Source: JAJDFU01 sp964641965 (GTDB lineage: Bacteria; Bacteroidota; Bacteroidia; Chitinophagales; Saprospiraceae). From it: a DNA stretch of 64,000 nucleotides. Under the pieces are notes generated by a model. It was not told the DNA's origin, did not search any database, and saw nothing but the letters and a program-made list of their open reading frames with translations. Location: positions 1 through 64,000 of the forward strand of contig CAZXLD010000011.1 in NCBI GenBank assembly GCA_964641965.1, written 5' to 3'. Each line of letters opens with the position of its first letter. Within the stretch, counting starts at the first letter, position 1. Below, piece after piece: positions 9,671-18,713 of the stretch. Position numbers and translations under genes: made by a program.

Positions 9671-10534
9671 ATGAGAATATCAATTTATTTAACGATCAGC
9701 ATACTTTTCTTGACTTGGGCCTGTAGTGGCGATGAGTCCAAGGATTCACTAGTAAATATTGATGAAACCAATAGCTCCAATCCGGCTACTACCCTCTCCA
9801 AAATCAAGGTTTTGAATTTCGGTACCTTCCATATGGGATATACCACTGACGCTAACAAAACGGAGTTTGATGAACATAATAAGGAGAATCGAAAAGCGGT
9901 CCATCAGATAGCCCAACAGTTAGCAGCCTTTAAACCCACAGTACTTTTAGTAGAAAATGTACCTGAGCGAAATGAAGTATTGCAAACCGAATACGAAGCC
10001 TACTTAAAAAATCCGGATACGGTTTACCAGGAAACCGGAGAAATCCGACTGCTTGCGTTTGAATTAGGCCGTTTGGCCAATACAAAAAGAATTTATGGAA
10101 TTGACCATAAAATGGTCTATAACTACAGGATTGGCCAAACCCTTGAGGAAAATTATATCGATTCAACGCTGCACAATCAGTTTTATAAAGATCCCCTAGC
10201 CTACTACCCCCAAGTCAATATAAATATGGATACGCTAAGCCTATCGGATAAATTAAAGCTGTATAACCACGATCAGTTTTTAGACTTTTTAATAACCGTT
10301 AATGCGGATGCGCTTACTTTCGTAGGCAGTGAAAATGGCTTTGAAGGAGCGGATGAGGCAGCCCGGTATTACCAAAGAAACCTGAGGATGTTTTCCAACC
10401 TCAACCGAATTGAGCTGGATGAAGAGGATCGGGTATTTATCCTCATGGGTGCAAGCCACACCGCATTTTTCAGAGACTTCATCAGTAGGAGTCCTAAATA
10501 TGAAATGGTGAATACGTTTGATTATCTGAAGTAA
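9671..10534 (+). CDS. DUF5694 lipoprotein
   Basis: This 287-residue lipoprotein has a short signal sequence ending in the lipobox LTWAC (Cys18). The DUF5694 core follows: KVLNFGTFHMGYTTDAN, a region rich in N/H/R (HNKENRKAV), LLVENVPERNEV, and later ILMGASHTAFFRDF. The conserved histidine and glutamate resemble those of the TraB/PrgY and ChaN groups, so a hydrolase-like fold is possible, but no function is known to me. It is AT-rich and transcribed with the preceding genes, 43 bp after DUF1287. Confidence 0.8.
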   Translation: MRISIYLTISILFLTWACSGDESKDSLVNIDETNSSNPATTLSKIKVLNFGTFHMGYTTDANKTEFDEHNKENRKAVHQIAQQLAAFKPTVLLVENVPERNEVLQTEYEAYLKNPDTVYQETGEIRLLAFELGRLANTKRIYGIDHKMVYNYRIGQTLEENYIDSTLHNQFYKDPLAYYPQVNINMDTLSLSDKLKLYNHDQFLDFLITVNADALTFVGSENGFEGADEAARYYQRNLRMFSNLNRIELDEEDRVFILMGASHTAFFRDFISRSPKYEMVNTFDYLK

Positions 10535-10608
10535 ACCTGGAAATAGGTAAGATGGGTAATCCATTCCCGGTTTCTTAGAGTAAGATAGCAATGTCTTGAT
10601 TGCACCTT

Positions 10609-10667
10609 ATACCAATTCAAAAAATGCTGTATTTAAAGCACATCCAATTTTCAACTGAATAGGGTAT
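10609..10667. repeat. 59-bp inverted-repeat module of the interspersed repeat
   Basis: This segment begins ATACCAATTCAA and ends GAATAGGGTAT. It has the same length (59 bp) and much of the inner sequence (AATGCTGTATTTAA, TTTTCAACT) of the module at 27585-27643, and is its closest relative in the window. The second 93-bp module found at 108-259 and 27492-27584 is missing here, so the hairpin-like module can exist alone. Confidence 0.65.
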
Positions 10668-10691
10668 AAGCTGCTAACGAAATGATTACTT

Positions 10692-11126
10692 CTACAGCCG
10701 TCTAAATTCTAAGCGATCTCCATCGTCATCAAATCTAATAGTATTTTGAATGATGGCAATAAAATCCCAATCCTCGTTGAGTTCGTCGAAGTTCTGAATG
10801 TCTGGAAAGTTCATTTGTAACTCAATGCTTCCGTCATCACGAGATACAGAATAGGATCCGGTGACTGTTTCATTACCTTTTGTTGCCACTACAGTACCAT
10901 CTGAATTAAAAACAAATACAAATGAATCAAAATAAAAGGTCTCATCTTCATCATCATCGGTAAGAAGAGAAATGACTAACCCCCTGTCATTCAGTAAAAA
11001 CTCTGACACAGCATCAAGGTCATTACCTGTCGAACTCAGGTCGTCATCATCATCGCAAGCCACAAATACTGTTGAACAAAGCAATATGAAAAAATAATTT
11101 ACGAAAGCATTGCAACCAATTTTCAT
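10692..11126 (-). CDS. Small lipoprotein, likely surface-exposed, lipocalin-like
   Basis: The 144-residue product has a lipobox ending in Cys24 (VFVAC) followed directly by five aspartates. In Bacteroidota an acidic run just after the lipid-bearing cysteine acts as a signal for export to the outer face of the outer membrane, so surface exposure is predicted. The rest alternates strands (FVFNSDGTVVATKGNETVTGSYSV, then ELQMNFPD and LEFRRL), as in small lipocalin-like domains of this phylum. No ligand or partner can be named. Confidence 0.6.
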   Translation of the reverse strand: MKIGCNAFVNYFFILLCSTVFVACDDDDDLSSTGNDLDAVSEFLLNDRGLVISLLTDDDEDETFYFDSFVFVFNSDGTVVATKGNETVTGSYSVSRDDGSIELQMNFPDIQNFDELNEDWDFIAIIQNTIRFDDDGDRLEFRRL

Positions 11127-11338
11127 AGCATTACTATTGATTCATTGATAATCTAACGCCTCCGATCAGGTTTAGTTTTCCTGGCGAAACTTTTCCTATC
11201 ATGGCCAACAATGGGAATGTACTTGCAGCGTGGAGAGACTTGGAGGTTTTAGCCATACAATGAAGAACAGTATTTTCATCTATAGCCTTAAGCCCAGATC
11301 CCCCTTCCAAAAATTGAAAATCAACCATCAGAAATCAC
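11127..11338. other. Intergenic stretch without a recognised gene
   Basis: About 210 bp lie between the lipoprotein start and the antiporter stop. A 64-codon minus-strand open frame (11134-11328) is present, but it matches nothing I know and may be a remnant. No promoter or terminator stands out. Confidence 0.3.
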
Positions 11339-13216
11339 CTACTCCTGTTGTGCTGCTTCCCGTAAGGGCTCACTATCCCAGGCGTGGTCACCCGAAGGAT
11401 CCGGCATACGGTCTCGGTCGCATTTCAGCAATTGCTCCTGCAAAGCAATGCTCTGACGGGCCTGATTGATATAATTTTCTTCATCATCCCGCTCCAAAGC
11501 CAGCATATGGAGCGCCTGTTCGTCGTATTTCAGGAAATTTTGTCCCAGCCGGGTAGCGCTGTACGTGCGATGCCCTAGTTTTTTTAACACATCCACCCCA
11601 AGCCGAACCGATGTATCCAGATGCTCGCGATACACTTGATCTACCCCTTGATCAATGAGCTCATAGGCGTCATACCGATGCCCTGCCCGAACCATTAACG
11701 CTAAATGGGGAAAATGCTTTTGCACCGTTTCTACCAGGTTTAAGGTAGCATCCTGTTCATCAATAGCAATAATCAGAATCTTGGCTTCCTCCGCACCCGC
11801 CGAGCGCAGCAAATCGACCCGGGTGGCATCGCCGTAATACACCTTGAACCCTAGCTTTCGGAGCAATTCGACCCGATCCGAATCGTGGTCCAGGATCGTA
11901 GCTTCAATCCCATTCGCTCGCAAAAAACGGCCCACTGTACTGCCGAAATGCGCAAAACCCGCAATGATGACCGGATTGCTTTCCTCCATCACATCGTCGG
12001 GTCGGGTCACCATCTCACGGGTACCAACATAGGGCTGTATAAATCGCTCATTCACTAAGAGCAAGAGGGGGGTCAGCATCATCGATATCGCAATCACTAC
12101 GATCCCGATCCCAACAGCTTCTCCGCTGAGAATATGTAGTTGATCGATGAAAGTGAATAATACAAACCCGAACTCTCCCATCTGTGACAACCCAAGCGCA
12201 AACAGGACATTCTGATCGCTATGCAGCCCAAAAAACCGGCCCAATACAAACAGGATAGCCGTTTTGAGCGCCATAATGCCCAGTACAAGACTAGCTATGA
12301 TGCCCGGACTCCCCAGGATAAGCTCGAAATTGACAGATGCCCCAACCGCGATGAAGAATAAACCTAATAACAAGCCCTTAAAGGGTTCCAAATCACTCTC
12401 TAATTCGTGCCGAAATTCACTATTCGCCAATACGACACCGCCTAAAAAGGTACCCAAAGCCGGACTCAACCCTACCAATTGCATCAAATAAGCTATGGCA
12501 ACCACAATCAACAAAGCGGCTGCCACAAACAATTCTCGCAGCCGGGTTTGGGCAATCAATCTCAAGAAAGGCCCCATCACATAGCGTCCGGCCAGAATGA
12601 TGACTCCAACCGATAAAAGCACACACAAGGTTTGAATCCAGGCCGGCAGCTCCGATAAGAGCGAACTGTGTCCCCCGCCCTCACTGTGTGAGACTGCCGT
12701 AGTGGCTAGCAAAGGCAAAATGGCTAGAATTGGAATAACTGCAATATCCTGAAACAGGAGTACGGCGAAGCTGCTTTGACCTGCGGCTGTGTTCATCAGC
12801 CCTTTTTCCTTTAGCGTTTGCAACACAATAGCCGTTGAGCTCAACGCAAAGGTGAGACCGATGGCCAGGGCCGCTTGCCAGGTAAATTGGAGCAATACCC
12901 ATACCCCAAACAGGATGGCAGCCGTGACCAGCACCTGGGCCAGCCCCAATCCGAAGACCATTTTACGCATGCGCCAGAACTTTTCCGGCTCCAATTCCAA
13001 TCCAATCAAGAACAGCATCATTACCACCCCAAACTCAGCTACATGCATAACCTCTTCGCCTTCTTCGCCTACAAACCCGAGCAAGAAGGGGCCAATGATC
13101 ATTCCAGCCAACAAATAGCCGAGTACCGAACTCAGACCCAACCGCTTGGCGATCGGTACACAAAGGACAGCCGCAGCTAGGTACACTACAGCCCCGGATA
13201 GAAAATTACCTTCCAT
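11339..13216 (-). CDS. KefB/KefC-like monovalent cation:proton antiporter (CPA2) with RCK domain
   Basis: This 625-residue inner-membrane protein has a CPA2 antiporter domain of about twelve membrane segments (residues about 5-385), including the polar LSSTAIVLQTLKEKG and QDIAVIPILAI stretches typical of Kef proteins. A cytosolic RCK/TrkA-N nucleotide-binding domain follows from about residue 407 (VIIAGFAHFGSTVGRFL, then YYGDATRVDLL). Kef systems export potassium in exchange for protons during electrophilic stress and are gated by glutathione adducts in enterobacteria; the gating ligand here is unknown. The start lies one base after the stop of the KefF-like gene, so the two are co-transcribed. 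Confidence 0.9.
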   Translation of the reverse strand: MEGNFLSGAVVYLAAAVLCVPIAKRLGLSSVLGYLLAGMIIGPFLLGFVGEEGEEVMHVAEFGVVMMLFLIGLELEPEKFWRMRKMVFGLGLAQVLVTAAILFGVWVLLQFTWQAALAIGLTFALSSTAIVLQTLKEKGLMNTAAGQSSFAVLLFQDIAVIPILAILPLLATTAVSHSEGGGHSSLLSELPAWIQTLCVLLSVGVIILAGRYVMGPFLRLIAQTRLRELFVAAALLIVVAIAYLMQLVGLSPALGTFLGGVVLANSEFRHELESDLEPFKGLLLGLFFIAVGASVNFELILGSPGIIASLVLGIMALKTAILFVLGRFFGLHSDQNVLFALGLSQMGEFGFVLFTFIDQLHILSGEAVGIGIVVIAISMMLTPLLLLVNERFIQPYVGTREMVTRPDDVMEESNPVIIAGFAHFGSTVGRFLRANGIEATILDHDSDRVELLRKLGFKVYYGDATRVDLLRSAGAEEAKILIIAIDEQDATLNLVETVQKHFPHLALMVRAGHRYDAYELIDQGVDQVYREHLDTSVRLGVDVLKKLGHRTYSATRLGQNFLKYDEQALHMLALERDDEENYINQARQSIALQEQLLKCDRDRMPDPSGDHAWDSEPLREAAQQE

Positions 13217-13217
13217 C

Positions 13218-13817
13218 TTATGCTTCTTTTTTAGTCAGCCAATCGTTGAGGAATTCGTATTCGTGCAATTCACCGGATTCAAAATCGCCAATCATTAGCC
13301 GCTCCAGTAGTTCCCGGTAGTGTAAAGCATGTTCTTGCAATTGCTCTTCATTGAGTCGGTGGGTTCCCTGTACGGCAAATGGCGGTAAATATTCCATGCG
13401 ACACAAGCAGGCTGTCTGCTCGAAAGGACGCAAAAACTCCCGGATCGTATACCGGTTATAACCTAGATCGCAGTAGACATGGCGAGCTCCGCCAGAGGTA
13501 AACACATTCATTACTTTCTTGCCTTCCAGTGCTGTACCATTGGTACCGTAGGCCCAACCGTATTCCAATACCAGATCAATCCATTGCTTCAACAAAGGTG
13601 GCGCACTGTACCAATACAGAGGATGCTGCCACAAGATAATGTCATGTGCTTCTAGCAATTCCTTCTCCTCGTTGATGTCCACATTGAAATCCGGATACAA
13701 TTCATACAGGTCTCGAAAAGTAATGTGATCAGAGTCCGGTATTTGATCGATTAGAGCCTTGTTGGCCCTGGAATTTTCCAATAAAGGATGGGTAAACAGA
13801 ATGAGTATTCGATGCAT
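13218..13817 (-). CDS. KefF/KefG-like NAD(P)H oxidoreductase, antiporter accessory subunit
   Basis: The 199-residue flavodoxin-fold protein begins with a flavin-binding strand (RILILFTHPLLENSRANKAL) and has WQHPLYWYSAPPLLKQWIDL and the GWAYG segment typical of the quinone-reductase family to which KefF, KefG and YrkL belong. In E. coli such subunits bind to the Kef antiporter and are needed for full activity; they also reduce quinones. It is the first gene of a two-gene unit with the antiporter, separated from it by a single base, which supports this role. Confidence 0.85.
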   Translation of the reverse strand: MHRILILFTHPLLENSRANKALIDQIPDSDHITFRDLYELYPDFNVDINEEKELLEAHDIILWQHPLYWYSAPPLLKQWIDLVLEYGWAYGTNGTALEGKKVMNVFTSGGARHVYCDLGYNRYTIREFLRPFEQTACLCRMEYLPPFAVQGTHRLNEEQLQEHALHYRELLERLMIGDFESGELHEYEFLNDWLTKKEA

Positions 13818-14028
13818 TGTTAACCGTGTGTGGTAACAAAACGACTGAAGATGGAGATGAGTTTAATGTTGATTTTGCCTTGCCTCCATCCAAATACTTA
13901 CAAACCTAAGCATTGGAGTACAAACGGCTCCTTCACCGATGCCCACTCAGCGCTTGCTGGATAAAATGGTAATACAACCGTAGTAAAATTCATGTATTCG
14001 AACTCAAGTTTTCAGCATCCTTCCCCAC
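13818..14028. other. Intergenic region upstream of the kef pair
   Basis: About 210 bp separate the KefF-like start from the stop of the cytochrome/propeller gene, all on the minus strand. It must hold the promoter of the kef pair, but no clear Bacteroidota -33/-7 elements or hairpin terminator can be picked by eye. Confidence 0.3.
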
Positions 14029-16353
14029 TTAATTCGGTATTGCATTTAGGGTGTACCAAGCCTCCCCCGTCCACAAGGACTGCCCCGATGCACCAAGCCA
14101 CAAGTCTGGATCCAGTAGGAAGTACACCACGTGTTCCTTTTTTAATCCTGGGATACTGAGCTGAACGCTTTTCCTGTCGGCCGAAAGAATAAAGTCGGTA
14201 ACCTCCAGCTTTTCCAGGTCCATTTTCGGACCACCATAGGCAGCAGTGGTTTCATACCACCATTGCCGAATTTGGAGCGAACCGGGATCGACCTCTAAAT
14301 CTTCAGCCAATGGTTCAGTGAAGGTCAGTTTGAATCCATTTGGAAGTGCTCGAATTTCCAGGATTTCAAAAGTAACCTGATCGGTAAATGCCAAGCGTTG
14401 AAGTCCATATTGCTTTCCTTTCCAACCCCAATTGCCATTCATGCCTACTCCACCGACATAGAGCGCACCATCCGGTCCCCAAACTGCTCGATTAATTCCA
14501 GCCTCCAGGCCTTGAGTAAATCGGAAAACAGCTCCTTGATATCGGCCGTTTACTTTTTCCAGGAAGACGCGTTTGAGCCCGCCATGCGTAACCTCTCCAT
14601 GCAAGAGTTGACCAGCATAGGGACCTTCGGGCAGAAAGACCGGTTGGCCTGGGGAGTTTCCAATCTCATCTTGGGGCAACCAAACCGCAGGTGGTACCAT
14701 TGTCTTCGCTTGATATCGATCGCCCATCCCGTACGCACAACCATGAAAATCACCTTCCTGCAAATGAATCACTTTACAAGCAGGTACCCATTGCCCTTGA
14801 TTTTCTGTGGTAAACAAGTTGCCATCCGGTCCTTTGCCAATCCCATTGGGCTGTCGAAGTCCGGTTACCATTATTTCGTAGCTCCCGTCACGGCTAATCT
14901 TGATAGTCGTGCCTCGCTCCGGATGTTGTAACTCCTCGCTCATGAGCCGCATCGCCAGCCCCAGATTGGCATAGAAGTAACCATCCTTGTATTCCAAACC
15001 ATACGAAAATTCATGGAAATCAGGGGTGGCACCAAAGCTGTTGCAGAGGGTCCGGTATTCTTCCGCAACGCCGTCTCCATCCATATCCACCAGCTGGGTT
15101 AGCTCATGCTTTTGCAATACAAAAACCTCATCCTCAACCAACTTAAGTCCCAACGGCTCGGATAGTCCGCCAGCCATTCGTTGGATCGTTACCAGATTGG
15201 AGTCTCCAGTCGTTACATTTCGCAAGGCATAAACGGCACCGATCGAATCCCAGGTAGATACGAGCAAGGTGCCGTCCGACAGAAAATCCATCCCCCCCAC
15301 CCTGGGCTTAAATGCTTCCAGGCGAATTGGGGTCAATTCCAAACTGGGGTGCAAGCCGGCAAGCGAAGCCCCAAATCCAGGACGTACACCTTGTCGTTCC
15401 TCCTCCTCCCAATCTTCGTCCTCCTCTTCTTCCAACTCCCGATCTGAGGGTTTTAACGACAGGATATAATCGATCATGCCTTCGATATCATCTTCCGGTA
15501 GATCCGGATGGGCCTGCATGGGCACTTTTCCCCAGACTCCACTCCCACCCTGCTTGACCTTGCGGACCAGGTAGTCAAAGTTGGGTCCGTTATCTTCATA
15601 TTTGGCAGCAATAGCCTGGTAAGCCGGTCCGATGGTGTATTCATTTTCCTCGTGGCAGGTATTACATCCACTTCGGTCCAGCCAGTATTGGCTTCCGGAG
15701 CCGGAAACTTGTCGGGTAAAATCTGCCGGGTTTACCGAAGGCAAGAATTCATAATAGAAAGCTAGATTTCGTTCTCCATTTCCGGCAAGCTCTATATCCC
15801 CATTTTTCAAAACCACGTCTCCCGCTAGCCCTTCCAGCTGAAAGCTACGACTGAAAAAGAATCCCTTGTCATCTTCTGGGATAAATTCAGGCTGTTCAAA
15901 TATTCGGATCATTGCCCCATTTGGGGATTGTACTTCATATGCAAAAGTGATCTGGTCTTGTTCGATTTTATACCCCTTGAACTGAGGTTTTACAGGTCGT
16001 TCCACTCCATTCATGAGCAAGCGCCAAGGCTTTGCGGCCGGTTCAGTTTCCCAATAAGCCAAACCCCAGCTTTGTGGTTGGACCGTCTTCACGTTGTTAA
16101 AAGCTGCTCCATCCCAGTGTACCCCCCCTTTCCACACCTTGTATAAGGCACAATTTTGAGTATTGTAGGCTACATAGAAGTCCTCATGCAGGGCTAAGGT
16201 TACCATACGGATCTGCTGATCGAGAACGGATCGAATTACCCAGGGATCTCTTGGCCGTTCTGGTAGGGGTGCTTGTTCAAGCTGACAAGCCTGGATCAAA
16301 CAAACGCTCAAAAGAACCCATCCAAAATGCTTAATCCAAATTCGACCACGCAT
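14029..16353 (-). CDS. Lipoprotein with cytochrome c domain and beta-propeller
   Basis: This 774-residue lipoprotein (lipobox LIQAC, Cys23) has, in order: a beta-rich N-terminal region, a class I cytochrome c domain with one heme site CNTCH (Cys230, Cys233, His234), a very acidic linker (about 308-325), an NHL/quinoprotein-like beta-propeller (about 340-650) with repeats such as VGGMDFLSDGTLLVSTWD and FTTENQGQWVP, and a C-terminal Ig-like sandwich. The plan is shared with the protein at 57119-59935. Proteins of this kind are thought to pass electrons from periplasmic sugar oxidation, but the substrate is unknown. It follows the isomerase gene at 16355-17320 after one base. Confidence 0.75.
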   Translation of the reverse strand: MRGRIWIKHFGWVLLSVCLIQACQLEQAPLPERPRDPWVIRSVLDQQIRMVTLALHEDFYVAYNTQNCALYKVWKGGVHWDGAAFNNVKTVQPQSWGLAYWETEPAAKPWRLLMNGVERPVKPQFKGYKIEQDQITFAYEVQSPNGAMIRIFEQPEFIPEDDKGFFFSRSFQLEGLAGDVVLKNGDIELAGNGERNLAFYYEFLPSVNPADFTRQVSGSGSQYWLDRSGCNTCHEENEYTIGPAYQAIAAKYEDNGPNFDYLVRKVKQGGSGVWGKVPMQAHPDLPEDDIEGMIDYILSLKPSDRELEEEEDEDWEEEERQGVRPGFGASLAGLHPSLELTPIRLEAFKPRVGGMDFLSDGTLLVSTWDSIGAVYALRNVTTGDSNLVTIQRMAGGLSEPLGLKLVEDEVFVLQKHELTQLVDMDGDGVAEEYRTLCNSFGATPDFHEFSYGLEYKDGYFYANLGLAMRLMSEELQHPERGTTIKISRDGSYEIMVTGLRQPNGIGKGPDGNLFTTENQGQWVPACKVIHLQEGDFHGCAYGMGDRYQAKTMVPPAVWLPQDEIGNSPGQPVFLPEGPYAGQLLHGEVTHGGLKRVFLEKVNGRYQGAVFRFTQGLEAGINRAVWGPDGALYVGGVGMNGNWGWKGKQYGLQRLAFTDQVTFEILEIRALPNGFKLTFTEPLAEDLEVDPGSLQIRQWWYETTAAYGGPKMDLEKLEVTDFILSADRKSVQLSIPGLKKEHVVYFLLDPDLWLGASGQSLWTGEAWYTLNAIPN

Positions 16354-16354
16354 A

Positions 16355-17320
16355 CTAAGCTTCTTTCCAAAAGTCTCGGATTCGTTTCAGGTCCTGCTTC
16401 ATGGCGCGGGTCACCAAGGGTACATCCACCAGGTCCGGGTTGTCTTCTCCATGCTCTGCACCGCTCAAGTCGTACTCCATATGTAAGGACATGGGTACTT
16501 GAATAGTGTGTTCCTTCAAGATTTCGAAAAAGAACTGAAAATCGACCAACCCATCTCCAATAGGCATATTCAGCACCTCCCATTCTCCTTCCTCCTGCCC
16601 CCACAAATAATCCTTAATGGCCAGGGTAGAAATCCGGTCCCTGACCAATCGCAAACCATTCTCCCAGGATTGCCCACCGTCCACCATTGCGTGGCGAATA
16701 TCGTATTGAACGCCCATTGCTTTTGGATCCAGCTCATTGATCAACTGCCAAATCTCCCACATAACAGCTCCGACCAATCCCCCTGCATGATTTTGAAAGG
16801 TGCCGTGCAATCCCAGCTCCAGGTTCAACTTGGTCAGCGCTTCCATATTGGATTTAATAGCACCTAGGGTATCCGGCATCGATTGGTCATCTGAATAATA
16901 GTAGTAGCCCAGGCGATAAAATTGGATGCCCTGTTCGGCAGCGGTTTCCAAAACGGTTTTGGACAATGCATTCAATTCAGTGACATCTGTAACCATCATA
17001 GTGGCTTTCAAGCCCGCTTCACGAATGGCTTTTACGGCCTTGGGGAGGTCTTCTTCGACCCGTTCCGGCTCAATATGACCACCTTCACGCACAGTAAGTT
17101 CGACACCATCAAACCCGACCTCGGCAGCCTTGGCTGCCATTTCTTCAAAGGGGAGAAATTGAAGATGCTTGGAGAAGATGTGAACCTCTGCTTGCTCCTC
17201 TGTGAACCAATCAGAGGCAAGAAGCGGATTTAGAGTAGTAGCCAGCGGCCATGTAGCGGCTAAGCTGGAGGATTGTTTCAAAAATTGGCGGCGATTAGAT
17301 AGGGAAGGCTGGTCAAACAT
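16355..17320 (-). CDS. Exported TIM-barrel sugar isomerase/epimerase
   Basis: This 321-residue protein belongs to the sugar phosphate isomerase/epimerase (AP endonuclease 2-like) family. It starts with a twin-arginine type signal (SNRRQFLKQSSSLAATWPLA), so it probably folds in the cytosol and is exported. Barrel features include VGFDGVELTVREGGHIEPE, LGLHGTFQNHAG and YDIRHAMVDGG, with acidic and histidine residues where family metal ligands lie. Family members isomerise or epimerise sugars or act on 3-keto-glycosides. Its tight coupling with the cytochrome/propeller gene suggests work on a periplasmic sugar. Confidence 0.8.
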   Translation of the reverse strand: MFDQPSLSNRRQFLKQSSSLAATWPLATTLNPLLASDWFTEEQAEVHIFSKHLQFLPFEEMAAKAAEVGFDGVELTVREGGHIEPERVEEDLPKAVKAIREAGLKATMMVTDVTELNALSKTVLETAAEQGIQFYRLGYYYYSDDQSMPDTLGAIKSNMEALTKLNLELGLHGTFQNHAGGLVGAVMWEIWQLINELDPKAMGVQYDIRHAMVDGGQSWENGLRLVRDRISTLAIKDYLWGQEEGEWEVLNMPIGDGLVDFQFFFEILKEHTIQVPMSLHMEYDLSGAEHGEDNPDLVDVPLVTRAMKQDLKRIRDFWKEA

Positions 17321-17429
17321 ACAGTAGGTTGGGTTAGGATAATAAAATACATTGTTAATAAAGTTAAGAAAGTATGTAGTATTTTCCCTGAAACATTCTT
17401 TCTGCCAGCTGATTTAATTGCCATTTAAA

Positions 17430-18539
17430 ATGAAACCGACATCTATTACTGGTTTACTTTTACTTTTAATTATCTGCACTACGTTGTCCGCTCAAGAACG
17501 AGAAACCGGAGCCATCAACGGGGCTGAGTTTGAAATTTTTATGCCGGACAACTGGAATGGTGGACTGGTCATGTATGCGCACGGATATGAGGAGACCGAC
17601 GCCTATCGGGCAGCGGAAGCGGAAAACGAAGAAGAGGAGGACGAGGAGGAAGAAGAAGGTGTAAATGAGTTTATACAGATTTTCACCTCCCGCGGATTTG
17701 CTTTTGCGGCTTCAGGTTATAAACGAAAGGGATTGGTGATTCAGGATGGGGTGGCGGATACCGAAGCCCTGCGCCGGTATTTTGCCGGAAAATATGGAAC
17801 CCCCAACTTGAGCATCATAACGGGCCACTCCATGGGTGGCATGATCTCGATCGCCACCATCGAACAGTTTCCAGCCAACTACGACGGGGCTTTGCCCTTG
17901 TGCGGATGGCTGGGCCCGGTATATGGGCTAATGAAAAATGCACTGGATATGCTGGTACTCTACGATTATCTATTCGGGACGAATGATGGAAAAATTGTCA
18001 CGGACAAAGCCCTTGTATCGTCAGAAGAGATCGCACAAAATCTGGATAAAAAGGAGGATCTAAAAGCGCTGTACAGTGAACGCTTCACCATACGGCAGGA
18101 AGACTTGCCCGAAATGATTCTATTTGCTCAAATGGTGGTAAAAGAGAGTACCGGTTGGATGGGAGGTCTGCCGGTGGATAATCAAAAGACTATTTACAGT
18201 GGATTCGGGAATACAGATGAAGCCCTAAATGCCTCAGTAAAACGCTACTCCGGTGATCCTGAGTCCATCGATTATCTAATAGCCAACTACTCGCCTACGG
18301 GCGATATCCAGGATCCAGTTATCGCTTTGCACACCACCTATGACGAGATCCTTCCCGTTTTGAATTACGAATACTACGAACAACAAACCCGGATTCAACA
18401 AACCGATCATCTATACGTCCCCCAGTATGTGGTAAGGGACGGACATTGTTATTTCACAATGGAAGAAACGGGCAGGGCTTTCGATCAACTTTTGAATTGG
18501 ATCCAAAAAGGCGAAAAGCCGAAAATCGAATTCAGATAG
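17430..18539 (+). CDS. Secreted alpha/beta hydrolase
   Basis: The 369-residue product has a signal peptide (MKPTSITGLLLLLIICTTLSAQ) and an alpha/beta-hydrolase core with the nucleophile elbow GHSMGG (about 17821-17838) and an aspartate in TYDEILPV. The probable catalytic histidine is in RDGHCYF near the end. An unusually acidic insertion (a run of Glu and Asp near residues 65-80) follows the first strand. Substrate is unknown, and an esterase is the simplest reading. It is divergent from the isomerase gene across about 110 bp. ATG 17430 is preferred over an upstream TTG at 17418. Confidence 0.75.
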   Translation: MKPTSITGLLLLLIICTTLSAQERETGAINGAEFEIFMPDNWNGGLVMYAHGYEETDAYRAAEAENEEEEDEEEEEGVNEFIQIFTSRGFAFAASGYKRKGLVIQDGVADTEALRRYFAGKYGTPNLSIITGHSMGGMISIATIEQFPANYDGALPLCGWLGPVYGLMKNALDMLVLYDYLFGTNDGKIVTDKALVSSEEIAQNLDKKEDLKALYSERFTIRQEDLPEMILFAQMVVKESTGWMGGLPVDNQKTIYSGFGNTDEALNASVKRYSGDPESIDYLIANYSPTGDIQDPVIALHTTYDEILPVLNYEYYEQQTRIQQTDHLYVPQYVVRDGHCYFTMEETGRAFDQLLNWIQKGEKPKIEFR

Positions 18540-18713
18540 CTTTTCAGACATTAGGTCCCGGATGGGGAAAACGATTGGAGTTGTACCTGACTTTTTGACT
18601 ACGGATTTTATTGATCCACAAATATATGAACACCTAGGTCCCCTGAAGACCTTCGTGTCTCTCCGAACCTCCCTTTACGCTGCCTGAACCATCTAACCGC
18701 CAGCCCTTTTAAG

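Noticed and set aside
14398..14931. 177-codon plus-strand open frame
   Set aside because: It is a shadow of the cytochrome/propeller gene on the other strand and has no recognisable content.
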